Notes under the pieces: generated by a model
The model's input: the letters and a program-made list of their open reading frames with translations, nothing else
Database searches by the model: none
Told to the model about the DNA's origin: nothing
Translations under genes and position numbers: made by a program
Shown here: positions 7,729 through 17,300 of the stretch, piece by piece
How positions within the stretch are numbered: position 1 is the first letter of the stretch
Layout of the letters: each line of letters opens with the position of its first letter
Virus record (IMG/VR): IMGVR_UViG_3300021964_000275
Coordinates: 1 to 32,799 of that record
Source: a virus
Length of the DNA: 32,799 nt
Reading direction: 5' to 3' (one strand)

Positions 7729-8322
7729 ATGGCAGTAAGTAGCACCACAGCAAATTCACCAATAGACATCTGTGCAAGAGCATTGATTCTTATTGGCGCA
7801 GACCCAATTACATCATTTGATGATGGAACAACTGAGGCTCTTGTCTCAGTTAATATGTATGAGGATGTTGCTAGAGCATCTTTGGTTAATACAAGATGGC
7901 GTTTTGCAACAAATCAAGCCGAATTAAATCTTTTAACTGCCGTTCCAACAGGTCGATATGATAGAGCATATCAGCTTCCGTCTGACCTTCTTATGCTTCA
8001 TGCAATAACTGTTACAGATTTACCAATAGAATATCAGGTTTATGGATCAAAAGTTTTCGCAAACACAGATGCAACAGCATCATTAATAGCGGATTATTCT
8101 TTTAGGGCAGATGAAACAACTTGGCCTTCTTATTTTGTTTTAGCTGTTGAATATGCTTTAGCTATTGTGTTTGCAACTTCTATTGCTAGAGATTCAACAC
8201 TAGCTAGTCTAATGAAAACACAAGCTACTGAAGCTATGGCAAAAGCAAGAAGCCTAGATTCACAACAACAGACAGCAAGAAAGCTGGTTACTTCGAGGTT
8301 CTTATCTGAAAGGAGAAGCTAG
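7729..8322 (+). CDS. tail tubular protein A
   Basis: 197 aa, the size of T7 gp11. The pattern PIDICARALILIGADPITSF, the segment VNMYEDVARASLVNTRWRFA, and YQLPSDLLMLHAI are characteristic of the family. It forms the gatekeeper ring between connector and tail nozzle. The start ATG 7729 follows a strong hairpin and has no clear ribosome-binding site; no alternative ATG exists near the conserved N terminus. Confidence 0.9.
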   Translation: MAVSSTTANSPIDICARALILIGADPITSFDDGTTEALVSVNMYEDVARASLVNTRWRFATNQAELNLLTAVPTGRYDRAYQLPSDLLMLHAITVTDLPIEYQVYGSKVFANTDATASLIADYSFRADETTWPSYFVLAVEYALAIVFATSIARDSTLASLMKTQATEAMAKARSLDSQQQTARKLVTSRFLSERRS

Positions 8323-10586
8323 TGGCTAGAATCCGTGTACCTATTAGCAACTTTCAGTATGGTGAAGTAAGCCCATCAGTAATAGGAAGAACTGATACAA
8401 ATGTTTATCGTTTTGGCGCAAAGAAAGTAGAAAACTTTTTTTTGCGTAATGAAGGCGGTTTGCTAAAAAGGCATGGAACAAGAAAAATCTATGAGTTTGA
8501 TACAACTGTAGATTCTACAAAAAGACAGCAATTAAGAATTATTCCTTTTATTTTTTCAGACGATGAAAGATACATCATCTCCTTAGAGCATGAACAAATT
8601 AGATGCTTTAAGATTGACCCTTCTACTGGTGACATATCTCTTGTAGAGACTATTACTGCTGATGTGGATTCAGCCACCCTCCCTATCACAGATAGCATTT
8701 TAGATGAAATAACATACGCTCAATCTGGCGATGTTATGTTCTTATGTCACCAGACCTTTATGGTTCGTAAACTTACAAGAACAAGCCTAAATGATTTTGA
8801 AGTAAGCACATTTGAGTTTCGCTCAGATACAGATGAAAACTATATTTTTCAACCTTATTATTCTTTTCATGGCGTAGATGTAACTCTTGACCCATCAAAA
8901 ACAAGTGGTACTGGCGCTACATTAACTACAAGCGCAGATTATTGGGATACTACAGGAACGCAATCAGGTGGTAATTATCCAGACTCTAAGCATGTTGGTG
9001 TAATAATTCGCTATCATGGGCAAGAGATTGAGATTAAATCTGTGCAATCTGCTACCTCTGCCACTGGTGACATTGTTGATAAATTAGAAGTTCACCTTGA
9101 TACAGACGCTATTGAAACAACAGATGGCATAGCAGACATAGAAATTACTATGGCTACACATGGTTTAAGAACTGGTGATACAGTAATTATATCACATGCT
9201 GGTGCTGTTGGCGGCATTTCTGCAAATCAAATTAATGGAACAAGAACTGTACAAGACGTTATTAATGAAAATGTATTTGTTGTTACTGCTGGCGCAAATG
9301 CAAATGATTCTACTGTTGGTGGCGGCACACCTAAAATTGAAACACATGCCGCAACAACTGTTTGGTCAGAGCAATCATATAGCTCTTTAAGGGGGTATCC
9401 TGCCGCAGTAACGTTCCATGAAAATCGTTTATGGTTTGGAGGCACTATTGCACAGCCTGATGGAATTTGGGCAAGCAGAAGTGCAGATTATTTTAATTTT
9501 GATGTTGGTGATGCTGAAGATAATGATGCTCTTGATTTGACCGCAAGTATTGGTGAAATTAATACTATTCGTCATATTGTTTCTAATAGAGACTTGCAGA
9601 TATTTACAAGCACATCTGAGCTTTATATTCCAGCATTTACAGATAAACCTATAACACCAACTAATGCACAGATAAGAAGACAAACACCTTACGGTTCAAG
9701 TTATGTAAAGCCACAATCTTTAGATGGCGCAACATTGTTTGTACAGAAAACTGGCTCTGTTTTGCGTGAGTATATTTATTCAGATGCAGAAGCGGCATAT
9801 GTGACAACTGCTGTATCTGCTCTTTCTGCTCACTTAATTAATGACCCAGTTCAAATGACTATACTGCGAGGTGCAATTAATCGTCCTGAATCTTACGCAT
9901 TTTTATTGAACAGTGATGGCACTCTCGCAGTATTCACATCAAGTAGAGCAGAGCAAAGGGCTGGCTGGTCTGAATGGACAACTCAAGGTAAGTTTCAATC
10001 TATTTGTACTGTTGATGATAGAGTATTTATTTTGGGTCAATACGATAAAGGAGATGGTACTGAAAAGTTTATAATGATGGAATTTGATTCAAATTTGAAT
10101 TTAGATTTTTCAGATGACTTTACTGGAACTGCTGGGATATTTGACGTATCTAGTCATTTTGCTAATGGTGCTGTTGTAGATGTTATTAATGGCACTGACT
10201 ATCTTGGAACATTTACAGTAGCTAGTGGGAATGTAGATGTTTCTGCTGTTCAAGAAATAACATCTGCTGAAATAGGTTTGTCATTTGATGTTGAAGCAGA
10301 GACATTACCTATTGATGCTAATGTAAGTAATGGCCCTTTGACTGGTGATCCTCGTTCTGTAAACAGAGTTGTTCTTGATTTGCTGTCTACATTATCTGTT
10401 TCTGTAAATGAAAAGCCGCTTATTATACGAGAAGTATTAGATGATTTTAGTTTAGATAGGGTGGCTGTTACTGGCAAAAAAGAATTTAGATTGCTTGGTT
10501 ACAGTAAAGACCCAACAATAAAAATAACACAAACAGCACCATTATCTTTACAAGTTAATGCTATTATTGCGGAGGTATCTTTCTAA
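8322..10586 (+). CDS. tail tubular protein B (nozzle) with FCCH-like insert
   Basis: 754 aa, similar in length to T7 gp12 (794). N terminus RVPISNFQYGEVSPSVIGRT and FFLRNEGGLLKRHGTRKIYE are diagnostic. Around residues 268-335 there is an insert of the kind annotated as a ubiquitin-activating-enzyme FCCH-like domain (ATHGLRTGDTVIIS ... GTRTVQDVINENVFVVT), common in marine phage nozzle proteins. It starts with GTG overlapping the previous stop (TAGTG) and preceded by AAGGAGAA. It forms the distal tail through which DNA and internal proteins leave. Confidence 0.92.
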   Translation: MARIRVPISNFQYGEVSPSVIGRTDTNVYRFGAKKVENFFLRNEGGLLKRHGTRKIYEFDTTVDSTKRQQLRIIPFIFSDDERYIISLEHEQIRCFKIDPSTGDISLVETITADVDSATLPITDSILDEITYAQSGDVMFLCHQTFMVRKLTRTSLNDFEVSTFEFRSDTDENYIFQPYYSFHGVDVTLDPSKTSGTGATLTTSADYWDTTGTQSGGNYPDSKHVGVIIRYHGQEIEIKSVQSATSATGDIVDKLEVHLDTDAIETTDGIADIEITMATHGLRTGDTVIISHAGAVGGISANQINGTRTVQDVINENVFVVTAGANANDSTVGGGTPKIETHAATTVWSEQSYSSLRGYPAAVTFHENRLWFGGTIAQPDGIWASRSADYFNFDVGDAEDNDALDLTASIGEINTIRHIVSNRDLQIFTSTSELYIPAFTDKPITPTNAQIRRQTPYGSSYVKPQSLDGATLFVQKTGSVLREYIYSDAEAAYVTTAVSALSAHLINDPVQMTILRGAINRPESYAFLLNSDGTLAVFTSSRAEQRAGWSEWTTQGKFQSICTVDDRVFILGQYDKGDGTEKFIMMEFDSNLNLDFSDDFTGTAGIFDVSSHFANGAVVDVINGTDYLGTFTVASGNVDVSAVQEITSAEIGLSFDVEAETLPIDANVSNGPLTGDPRSVNRVVLDLLSTLSVSVNEKPLIIREVLDDFSLDRVAVTGKKEFRLLGYSKDPTIKITQTAPLSLQVNAIIAEVSF

Positions 10587-11032
10587 TGGCACCTATCCCG
10601 TGGGGTATGATTTCTGCTGGATTTAGCGCATTTAGCTCATTGCAACAAGGCAGTGCATATGCTCAAGAAGGCTATGCACAACAAGCCCAATATGAGCAAG
10701 AGCGAAAGCAGAATGAGATTGAAACACTACAGCGTCACAATGATAGGCTTCGTGCCTATGATTCTGCTAGAGCCGCTAACTTAGCATGGTTTGCTTTTTC
10801 TGGGCGTGACCCTAGTGACCGTTCTGTCAAAGCTTTCTTAGATAAACAGCGTGACATTGCTTATCAGGATGTAGCACGTTCTGACGCACAAGGTTTTGCA
10901 GAAGGCGCACAGCTTGCATTTCAAGGAAGCATGGCGGCAACAAAGGGTAGGAACATGCAACGTGCATCTACTATCAAAGCATTAACTTCTATAGCAAGTG
11001 GTATGCATAATTATAATATAACAAGAGTATAG
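10586..11032 (+). CDS. internal virion protein B-like, 148 aa
   Basis: Ala/Gln-rich helical protein with an N-terminal hydrophobic segment (PWGMISAGFSAFSSL) followed by a coiled-coil stretch (YAQQAQYEQERKQNEIETLQRH). Size, composition and place after the nozzle gene correspond to T7 gp14, ejected at infection to form the outer-membrane part of the DNA channel. Assigned by synteny and composition; sequence identity to gp14 is probably low. It starts in TAATG shared with the previous stop. Confidence 0.75.
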   Translation: MAPIPWGMISAGFSAFSSLQQGSAYAQEGYAQQAQYEQERKQNEIETLQRHNDRLRAYDSARAANLAWFAFSGRDPSDRSVKAFLDKQRDIAYQDVARSDAQGFAEGAQLAFQGSMAATKGRNMQRASTIKALTSIASGMHNYNITRV

Positions 11033-11034
11033 CT

Positions 11035-13284
11035 ATGGCTGTTATTAGAGAAAAGTTTCAGTTTAGAAATACCAAGATTGGTGTGACACGCATTGATACA
11101 GGTGCGCCTGAGTTATGGGGTACAATAGGCAATGCGGCAGACCAGCTTGCAACTCAAGCTTTTCAAAGAGCAGAGGTAGTAGCAAAACAAACTGGCAAGG
11201 ACTTAGCAGAAAGCGTAAATGACTTGCGCTTGCGTACTATTGACCCTGAAACTGGCAAGCCAGAAGCATTTCAAGTGCCATCTAACTTTGGTGTAGCGGC
11301 ACAAGCGGCATATGAAGAAACATTAGACCGTAGATATATTCGCTCTGTTGACCAAGAAATAAGAGATAAGGCTAATGAAACTTATCTAAAGTATCAGTTT
11401 GACCCACAAGGCCCTGAAAAATATTCACTCACTATGGAAGATTATGTATCTGGCATGACAAAAAATGCCAATGCTAGATTCCAAAATATTGTTAGAGACA
11501 CTGGTGCGGCTTACATTGCTAGCACTAAAATGAATCTACTTCAGAAGCGTAATCAAAGAATCCAAGAGCAAGAACAATCTATGCTCACAAGCGATGCTTA
11601 TTTTGCGGCAGAAACAATACAAGCTATTGCTAATAATGCAGACTTATTAGATGAAAATTCTGTAAGCATGATGCACATTCAAGAAGTGTATCAAGAAGAA
11701 ATGAACGCTCTTAATGCGGCAGTTGATGCTGGAATCTTAACTAATGAAGGCATGGAATCCAGAGCAACTATTATTCGCAGAGCATTGCCTGTAAGTATAT
11801 TGCAAAACACAATTAACTTTGACGCTACATATGAAACAGAAGATGGTAAAACTGTTCGTATGACAGAAGAAGTTGCTGGAACAATAGAAAACTCTTTGTC
11901 ATCAGGTCGTGTTGTAGATGCTGTTCCTGAGGCATTAAAGCCTTATGTTTCAAATATTTTAGAATCAGATTCCTTTGACCGTGACCAAGCTTTTCTTGTA
12001 CGCAAAGCTTCAGAACTTAGAGTTGATTTAGGCAACAAAGAAGGAACAACACGAAAAGCAACACAGCTTGAAATTGCAGTAGGTCATGTTAGCGACCCAA
12101 ACAGAAGGGTAGATGCTAGTAAATCTATTAACAGAGAAGCCGCAGATATTGTTATTGCTCAAAATACAGCAAGTCTACAGCAACAATCAGACCCAGATAT
12201 GATTTCATATATGATGAGTTCTGAATCAAAACAAAACTCTGCTCTTTATACAATGATAACAACAAAGGGTATTATTCCAAATTCTTTAGAAACTGCTTTT
12301 GATAAAGTTTTTAATTTAGAACAAATGAGCAATGACGAATTGGGTGTGGTTTTATCTCATTATGAAACATATGCTAATGCTCAAATAAGTTCAAAAAACA
12401 TAAATGTTTTAACAAGAAATGGTGGATTATCTTCAGAAGAAGATGCTTTTTTTAGAAGTCTCTCTGCGCTTTCTAAAGTAAAAGGTTCTAGCAATCTTGT
12501 TGGGTTAGCCGCATCTTTGCGTTCTGATTATCAGAACCCAGAGTTAGTAAATGAAACATTATTAAGGAACTTTCAACCTTTTAGCAAAGATGCAAAAAAA
12601 GGTGAAACTGTTCTTACTGCGTATTTAGGTTCTAAGTTCGGTGATGACTACACAATGCACCAGATGGCAGGACCTTTAGTTAAATATATGTCTTCTGCTG
12701 GCATGACATTCAAAGAAATAGACAAGCAAGTTACAAACTTGTTTGAAACAACATACATTGAAACAGATGGACTTGTATTAGACAGACATAATAAAACTTT
12801 AGATAGGTCTATGTTTGCTATAGCTAGAACATTACCAAATCCTAATGAACAGCAGACATTTATATTAGAGGTTCAAAGAACATTAAATGATAGATTTGGT
12901 TTAGGTAAATATACATTTACCAAAAATCCAATAGGTGCAGACCCCACAAAAATTGTAAAACTTGTACCCATAAATACAAATGCCGCTACACCAAATATTG
13001 TTCAAATAGAAACAAGAGTAGAAGGTATTGACGAGCCTCAAATAGAAAACATTCCATCGTTTGATTACATGGCTGTTGTTGAAGATAAAAATGGCGAACT
13101 AGTTTTTCTTGCAGATAAAGACGGTCCTGTTGTTGTTTCAACAGGTATGGCCGCACAAGCAATAGCGGCAACAAGAGCATTGCAAAAAGAAACAGCAATA
13201 GAAGAATCTAAACAAGAAGCTGAAAGTATAACGACTAGACGTGGCAGAAATAGACAAATGCTACAAATGTTTAATAAGAGATAG
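11035..13284 (+). CDS. internal virion protein C-like, 749 aa
   Basis: A long, mostly helical protein without recognisable enzyme motifs; length and position match T7 gp15 (747 aa), which forms the periplasmic tunnel during DNA ejection. The N terminus (GVTRIDTGAPELWGTIGNAADQL) resembles starts of such proteins in other marine podoviruses. The C-terminal 40 residues are charged (EESKQEAESITTRRGRNRQM). It sits 2 bases after the gp14-like gene and 2 bases before the next. Confidence 0.75.
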   Translation: MAVIREKFQFRNTKIGVTRIDTGAPELWGTIGNAADQLATQAFQRAEVVAKQTGKDLAESVNDLRLRTIDPETGKPEAFQVPSNFGVAAQAAYEETLDRRYIRSVDQEIRDKANETYLKYQFDPQGPEKYSLTMEDYVSGMTKNANARFQNIVRDTGAAYIASTKMNLLQKRNQRIQEQEQSMLTSDAYFAAETIQAIANNADLLDENSVSMMHIQEVYQEEMNALNAAVDAGILTNEGMESRATIIRRALPVSILQNTINFDATYETEDGKTVRMTEEVAGTIENSLSSGRVVDAVPEALKPYVSNILESDSFDRDQAFLVRKASELRVDLGNKEGTTRKATQLEIAVGHVSDPNRRVDASKSINREAADIVIAQNTASLQQQSDPDMISYMMSSESKQNSALYTMITTKGIIPNSLETAFDKVFNLEQMSNDELGVVLSHYETYANAQISSKNINVLTRNGGLSSEEDAFFRSLSALSKVKGSSNLVGLAASLRSDYQNPELVNETLLRNFQPFSKDAKKGETVLTAYLGSKFGDDYTMHQMAGPLVKYMSSAGMTFKEIDKQVTNLFETTYIETDGLVLDRHNKTLDRSMFAIARTLPNPNEQQTFILEVQRTLNDRFGLGKYTFTKNPIGADPTKIVKLVPINTNAATPNIVQIETRVEGIDEPQIENIPSFDYMAVVEDKNGELVFLADKDGPVVVSTGMAAQAIAATRALQKETAIEESKQEAESITTRRGRNRQMLQMFNKR

Positions 13285-13286
13285 CT

Positions 13287-16200
13287 ATGGAAATTAATGT
13301 CTGGAACTCAACTAGACCAGCTTTAAGCCCTAGCAACGTGCAATCTAGGCGTGGCCTAGAAGCTGTAGAACAGCCAGAGTTTTGGAAAGATACTGTACCA
13401 GCCGCATTAGGTTATCAGTATGCACCAATCTTTGACTCTATAAGAAACACTGTAAAGTATGGAACAGAACGTCAGGCTGGTTATTCACCATTAGATGACA
13501 TTGATGGGTATGAAGAATACCAGCATGTGTTAATGGATGCATTGAGTCCTGCTCACATGACAGACCTTAAAATGCAGATTAATGAAAACAAACAGCGTAG
13601 ACAGGTTCTGGCTGATTCATCATTCTTGGCAAACATTGGTGCTGGTATTTTCGACCCAATTAATCTTGTTGCGCTTCCTTTTGGTGGTCCTGCGGCTGGA
13701 ATAGGCAGACAGTTTCTACGCAGTGGTACTGGTGTTGCAACGGTACAAGCTGGGTTAGAGGTTGCTCGTGCGCCTTTTGACCCTCTAGCTACTACAGGTG
13801 AAGTCGCTATGAACATTGGTTCTGCTTTTGTTATTGGCGGAACTATAGGTAGCTTGGTTACTGTTCCTGCTAGACGCAGAGCATCTGCAATTAAAGCAAC
13901 ACAGAATGAAGTAGATGACTTTGCTAGAGCGTTGGGTGACTTTACTGCTGAAGATGTAAAGCTTTACGGACAGCGTGAAACAAGAGTTATGGGCAGGATG
14001 TCACAAGAAGAACTAAATTCTTTGCGTACTGGATTGCCTAAGACGATTGAAGGATTGCAACGTGGCATTGCTAAAGCAGAACAAGACTTAGCTACTGGCA
14101 AGAGAACACAAGAAGCGGCTGATGAGATTGATGCAAAGACAATCTTGTTACAAGAATCAGAAATGGAACTGCGTAATGTGCGTAGAGAAGAAGCTTTACG
14201 CAGAGCAGAAGATATAAATGCTAAAGGAATCGAAGAAGGCTATAGCATGGCCGAGAATGGATTCACTGATTCTTGGCTGTATAAGGGTGTTACAACGCCA
14301 TTCAAGCGTGTTGTGCAGGGTAAAGTACCTCAACAAGTAAAAGAAGTGATGGTGAAGCTTGCAGGGGATTCTGGCACATTACTAAAAATGAATCAGTTTG
14401 GTATAGCTACGCCTAAATCTGTGTATCAATATGCTCAAACAGCTAATGGTGAATGGCTTCAAGTTTATAGCAAGATGCTTGAAAAATATGGTGAGCATAC
14501 AAAGAAGGGCTATAATGTAAAAGGTGATGTAAATCTTTCTAATATTGATGGGTCATTTACTCGCTTTTTAGCAGAAGCTAATCGTAAATATGTAAACAAT
14601 TTATCTGGTGACAGTAATGCTGAGTCTGAAGCTATTAAGCTATTGCAGGATTTCTACAAAGATTGGGAAGTAAAACTAAAAGAAGTTGGCCTGATTGGTG
14701 ATGTAGAAAAAATAAAGTCTAAAATTATTCAGAAAGAGCGTAAGCTAGAGAAGATTGACTTTAAAATAAAATCTATTGAGTTGCGTTATGATAAATCTAA
14801 GAAGGGTATATCTACTAAAGAACAAGATAGATTAAATAGACTGCGTGTTAAATATAACAGAGTTGCCGCAGACATTGCTGAAGATGAATTGAGCATTGCT
14901 GTTGCGGCAGAACAAGCAGGACTACCTACCAATGAAGAATTTATGTTTCCTAGATATTGGAACAGGGATGAGATTCGGGCAAGAAGACAAGAGTTTGCTC
15001 GTATTCTTACTGATTGGTACAAAGATAACCCAACTATTTATGAGCAGAATCCACTAGCTTTTGAAGGTAGACAGATACGAAATATATCTGAACTTACTGA
15101 TAGCGAAATTGTTGCTAGGTATGGAAATGAGTTTAATGTAAAGAATGTAGTTTCTACTACTGAAGACCTGTTAAAGAAAAATGGAACAGGTAAAACGCTT
15201 GGTTTGCATGTGTATTTTGACCCAGACAAAGGTGTTGTTTACATAAACAAGCAACGTGCTTTTAAGCGTTATGAGCAAATTAAACGAGATAGTGCTGACC
15301 CTGTGGAAGCAAGACGCAAACTTAATTCATTAGACCCAGCAGAAGTAACTTGGCATCATCAAAAGTTTATGCTTGATAATGCAGAAAAGTTTAAGTCTTT
15401 CAATGACTTCTTAGACTTTATTATTATGCATGAGTTACATCATGGCAAGCTTCGTCAAAAATACAAAGAAGATATTGTTTCGCTTGAGATGCGTATTAAT
15501 CAAGCGGCTATTGATTTCTTAGATATAGAACATCCTAAGATTCGCAGTCGTCAGCCAGCTTTAATTAAAAGAGATTTGTCTGTAGATGAAGAAGCTTTGG
15601 CAAAGCGTGTAGACAATACTATTGATGAAATACTTGGCTTGTCTGACCCAGCAAATGATATGAACGCATTTTATGGTGCTGGTCGTTCTAAGCATTTTAG
15701 GCACAGAAAATTAGATATACCTAATGCTCTTGTGTATGACTTCATACAAAATGACCCTCTTGCTGTAATGAAGGCTTACACACAAAGAGTTGCTCCGCAG
15801 TATGAGTTTGCCAAGATGTTTGGTGGCAAGAGCATTGATGATGTTCTTGATGATGTGGATGACGATATGCTAGCGGCTGGCAAATCTATATCTGAAGCAA
15901 ATGCTGTAAGGCGTGATATTTTACATATGTACGATAGAGTTGTTGGTACAGTTTTGCGTGAGCCTGATTCTTTGGATCAAAGGGCGGCTACCGTTCTTAG
16001 AGATGCCGCACAGCTTAATTATCTTGGCTCTGCTGGTTTTTCTACATTGCCAGACTTTGCAAAAATTATGATGGAACATGAACTGAAAGATGTTTTCAAA
16101 GCATTGTTCTCTACAATGACAGATAGTCGTGTGCGTATGTCTGCACAGGAAGGCAAGTTAGCTGGCGAAATCCATGAAATTATATCTGGTGAAGCGCATA

Positions 16201-17258
16201 TGCGTCTTGTAGATGATGTTACTAACAATCCTTTCGCTGAAGGCACATACAATAAATATGTTGGTAAGTTGAAGTGGGGTTTCTATTTAGCAAACTTGTT
16301 AGCCCCTATGACTAATATTATGAAAAAAATGGATGCTGTTGTTCGTGGTCATTCTATTATTCAAATGTCAGTGCGTCTTGCAGATGGAAGCCAGTCAAAA
16401 TTTGAGTTAGAGTATCTTGCTAGGTATGGCATTGATAAAGCAAAAGCATCTCAAATTAAAAAGCTAGTTGATGATGGCGTAATTGAACAAACCCAAAATG
16501 GGTTATATCTGCCTAATACTGACAAATGGCCAGTAGAAGCACAGGCTTTACGCAAAGAGTTTCGGTCTACAATGAATAGTGGGATTATGAATACTATTCT
16601 TATGGGGACACCAGCCGACAAACCAATCATTACAGATGGCATTGTTTATGTGCCATATAGGATTGCTAAAAACTTTGGAATGAAAGAAGACGCAAGGTTT
16701 CGTGGTTATTCACGCATAGAGAATGGATTGCTTGGTTTGCCATTCCAGTTCTATTCTTACACATTGGCCGCAGTAAACAAGATTACAGCATCTTATGCTA
16801 CAGGTCAGGCAAGGAATCGTGCTGTTGCATTGGCGGCATCTATGGGCTTGGCTTACATGGGTCTTGAGTTAAAGAACCCAGATTGGGTAATGGATGACAT
16901 GGCTATTGAAGATAAGATAGCTAGGTCATTTGATATGTCTGGTATGGCGGCATTGTACTCAGATATTACTTATACTGCTATGCATACATCAATGGCATTG
17001 GGTGGCCCTGATATATCTATGGGTTTGTTACAGCCAAAGTTTCCGCAACAAGAAAACTATGCTGATGCGGCTGTAGGCGTGTTAGGTGCTGGTCCTAGCA
17101 TTGGTCTTGATGTTGGCAGGGGTGTTGGTGATTTGGTAACTGGTAACTATGGCGAAGGTGCTAAACAGATTATGCGTTCTATGCCATTAGCTAGGCTTTG
17201 GATTTGGAAAGATTACATGAACGAAGCTAGTAACGCTTTCACTGCAAAGCGGTTCTAA
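13287..17258 (+). CDS. internal virion protein D-like with HELHH zincin motif
   Basis: 1323 aa, equivalent in place and size to T7 gp16 (1318 aa), which spans the inner membrane and drives DNA entry. Two hydrophobic Gly/Ala stretches lie at about residues 110-195 (ANIGAGIFDPINLVALPFGG), and charged coiled coils near 240-310 and 470-530. I do not see the N-terminal lytic transglycosylase motifs of gp16. At residues 715-719 there is HELHH, within FLDFIIMHELHHGKLRQKY and followed by E734 (SLEMRIN); this fits a HExxH zinc peptidase with a downstream Glu ligand. The C-terminal third has short hydrophobic segments (AVALAASMGLAYMGLEL). Confidence 0.82.
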   Translation: MEINVWNSTRPALSPSNVQSRRGLEAVEQPEFWKDTVPAALGYQYAPIFDSIRNTVKYGTERQAGYSPLDDIDGYEEYQHVLMDALSPAHMTDLKMQINENKQRRQVLADSSFLANIGAGIFDPINLVALPFGGPAAGIGRQFLRSGTGVATVQAGLEVARAPFDPLATTGEVAMNIGSAFVIGGTIGSLVTVPARRRASAIKATQNEVDDFARALGDFTAEDVKLYGQRETRVMGRMSQEELNSLRTGLPKTIEGLQRGIAKAEQDLATGKRTQEAADEIDAKTILLQESEMELRNVRREEALRRAEDINAKGIEEGYSMAENGFTDSWLYKGVTTPFKRVVQGKVPQQVKEVMVKLAGDSGTLLKMNQFGIATPKSVYQYAQTANGEWLQVYSKMLEKYGEHTKKGYNVKGDVNLSNIDGSFTRFLAEANRKYVNNLSGDSNAESEAIKLLQDFYKDWEVKLKEVGLIGDVEKIKSKIIQKERKLEKIDFKIKSIELRYDKSKKGISTKEQDRLNRLRVKYNRVAADIAEDELSIAVAAEQAGLPTNEEFMFPRYWNRDEIRARRQEFARILTDWYKDNPTIYEQNPLAFEGRQIRNISELTDSEIVARYGNEFNVKNVVSTTEDLLKKNGTGKTLGLHVYFDPDKGVVYINKQRAFKRYEQIKRDSADPVEARRKLNSLDPAEVTWHHQKFMLDNAEKFKSFNDFLDFIIMHELHHGKLRQKYKEDIVSLEMRINQAAIDFLDIEHPKIRSRQPALIKRDLSVDEEALAKRVDNTIDEILGLSDPANDMNAFYGAGRSKHFRHRKLDIPNALVYDFIQNDPLAVMKAYTQRVAPQYEFAKMFGGKSIDDVLDDVDDDMLAAGKSISEANAVRRDILHMYDRVVGTVLREPDSLDQRAATVLRDAAQLNYLGSAGFSTLPDFAKIMMEHELKDVFKALFSTMTDSRVRMSAQEGKLAGEIHEIISGEAHMRLVDDVTNNPFAEGTYNKYVGKLKWGFYLANLLAPMTNIMKKMDAVVRGHSIIQMSVRLADGSQSKFELEYLARYGIDKAKASQIKKLVDDGVIEQTQNGLYLPNTDKWPVEAQALRKEFRSTMNSGIMNTILMGTPADKPIITDGIVYVPYRIAKNFGMKEDARFRGYSRIENGLLGLPFQFYSYTLAAVNKITASYATGQARNRAVALAASMGLAYMGLELKNPDWVMDDMAIEDKIARSFDMSGMAALYSDITYTAMHTSMALGGPDISMGLLQPKFPQQENYADAAVGVLGAGPSIGLDVGRGVGDLVTGNYGEGAKQIMRSMPLARLWIWKDYMNEASNAFTAKRF

Positions 17259-17269
17259 TTGTGCGTTGA
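17257..17269 (+). promoter_or_regulatory. late promoter-like element D before fiber
   Basis: AATTGTGCGTTGA, identical over 13 bases to 32187-32199 in the terS promoter and sharing GTGCGTTG with elements A and B. It lies in the 42-bp gap before the fiber gene. No good -10 is visible (TAAGGT at 17 bases), and no palindrome accompanies it. A T6 run (17273-17278) follows, and a 6-bp stem in the end of the upstream gene (CGCTTT/AAAGCG, about 17234-17251) could give weak termination. Confidence 0.42.
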
Positions 17270-17300
17270 GGGTTTTTTAATTAGAAGGTAAGGTTCTGCC

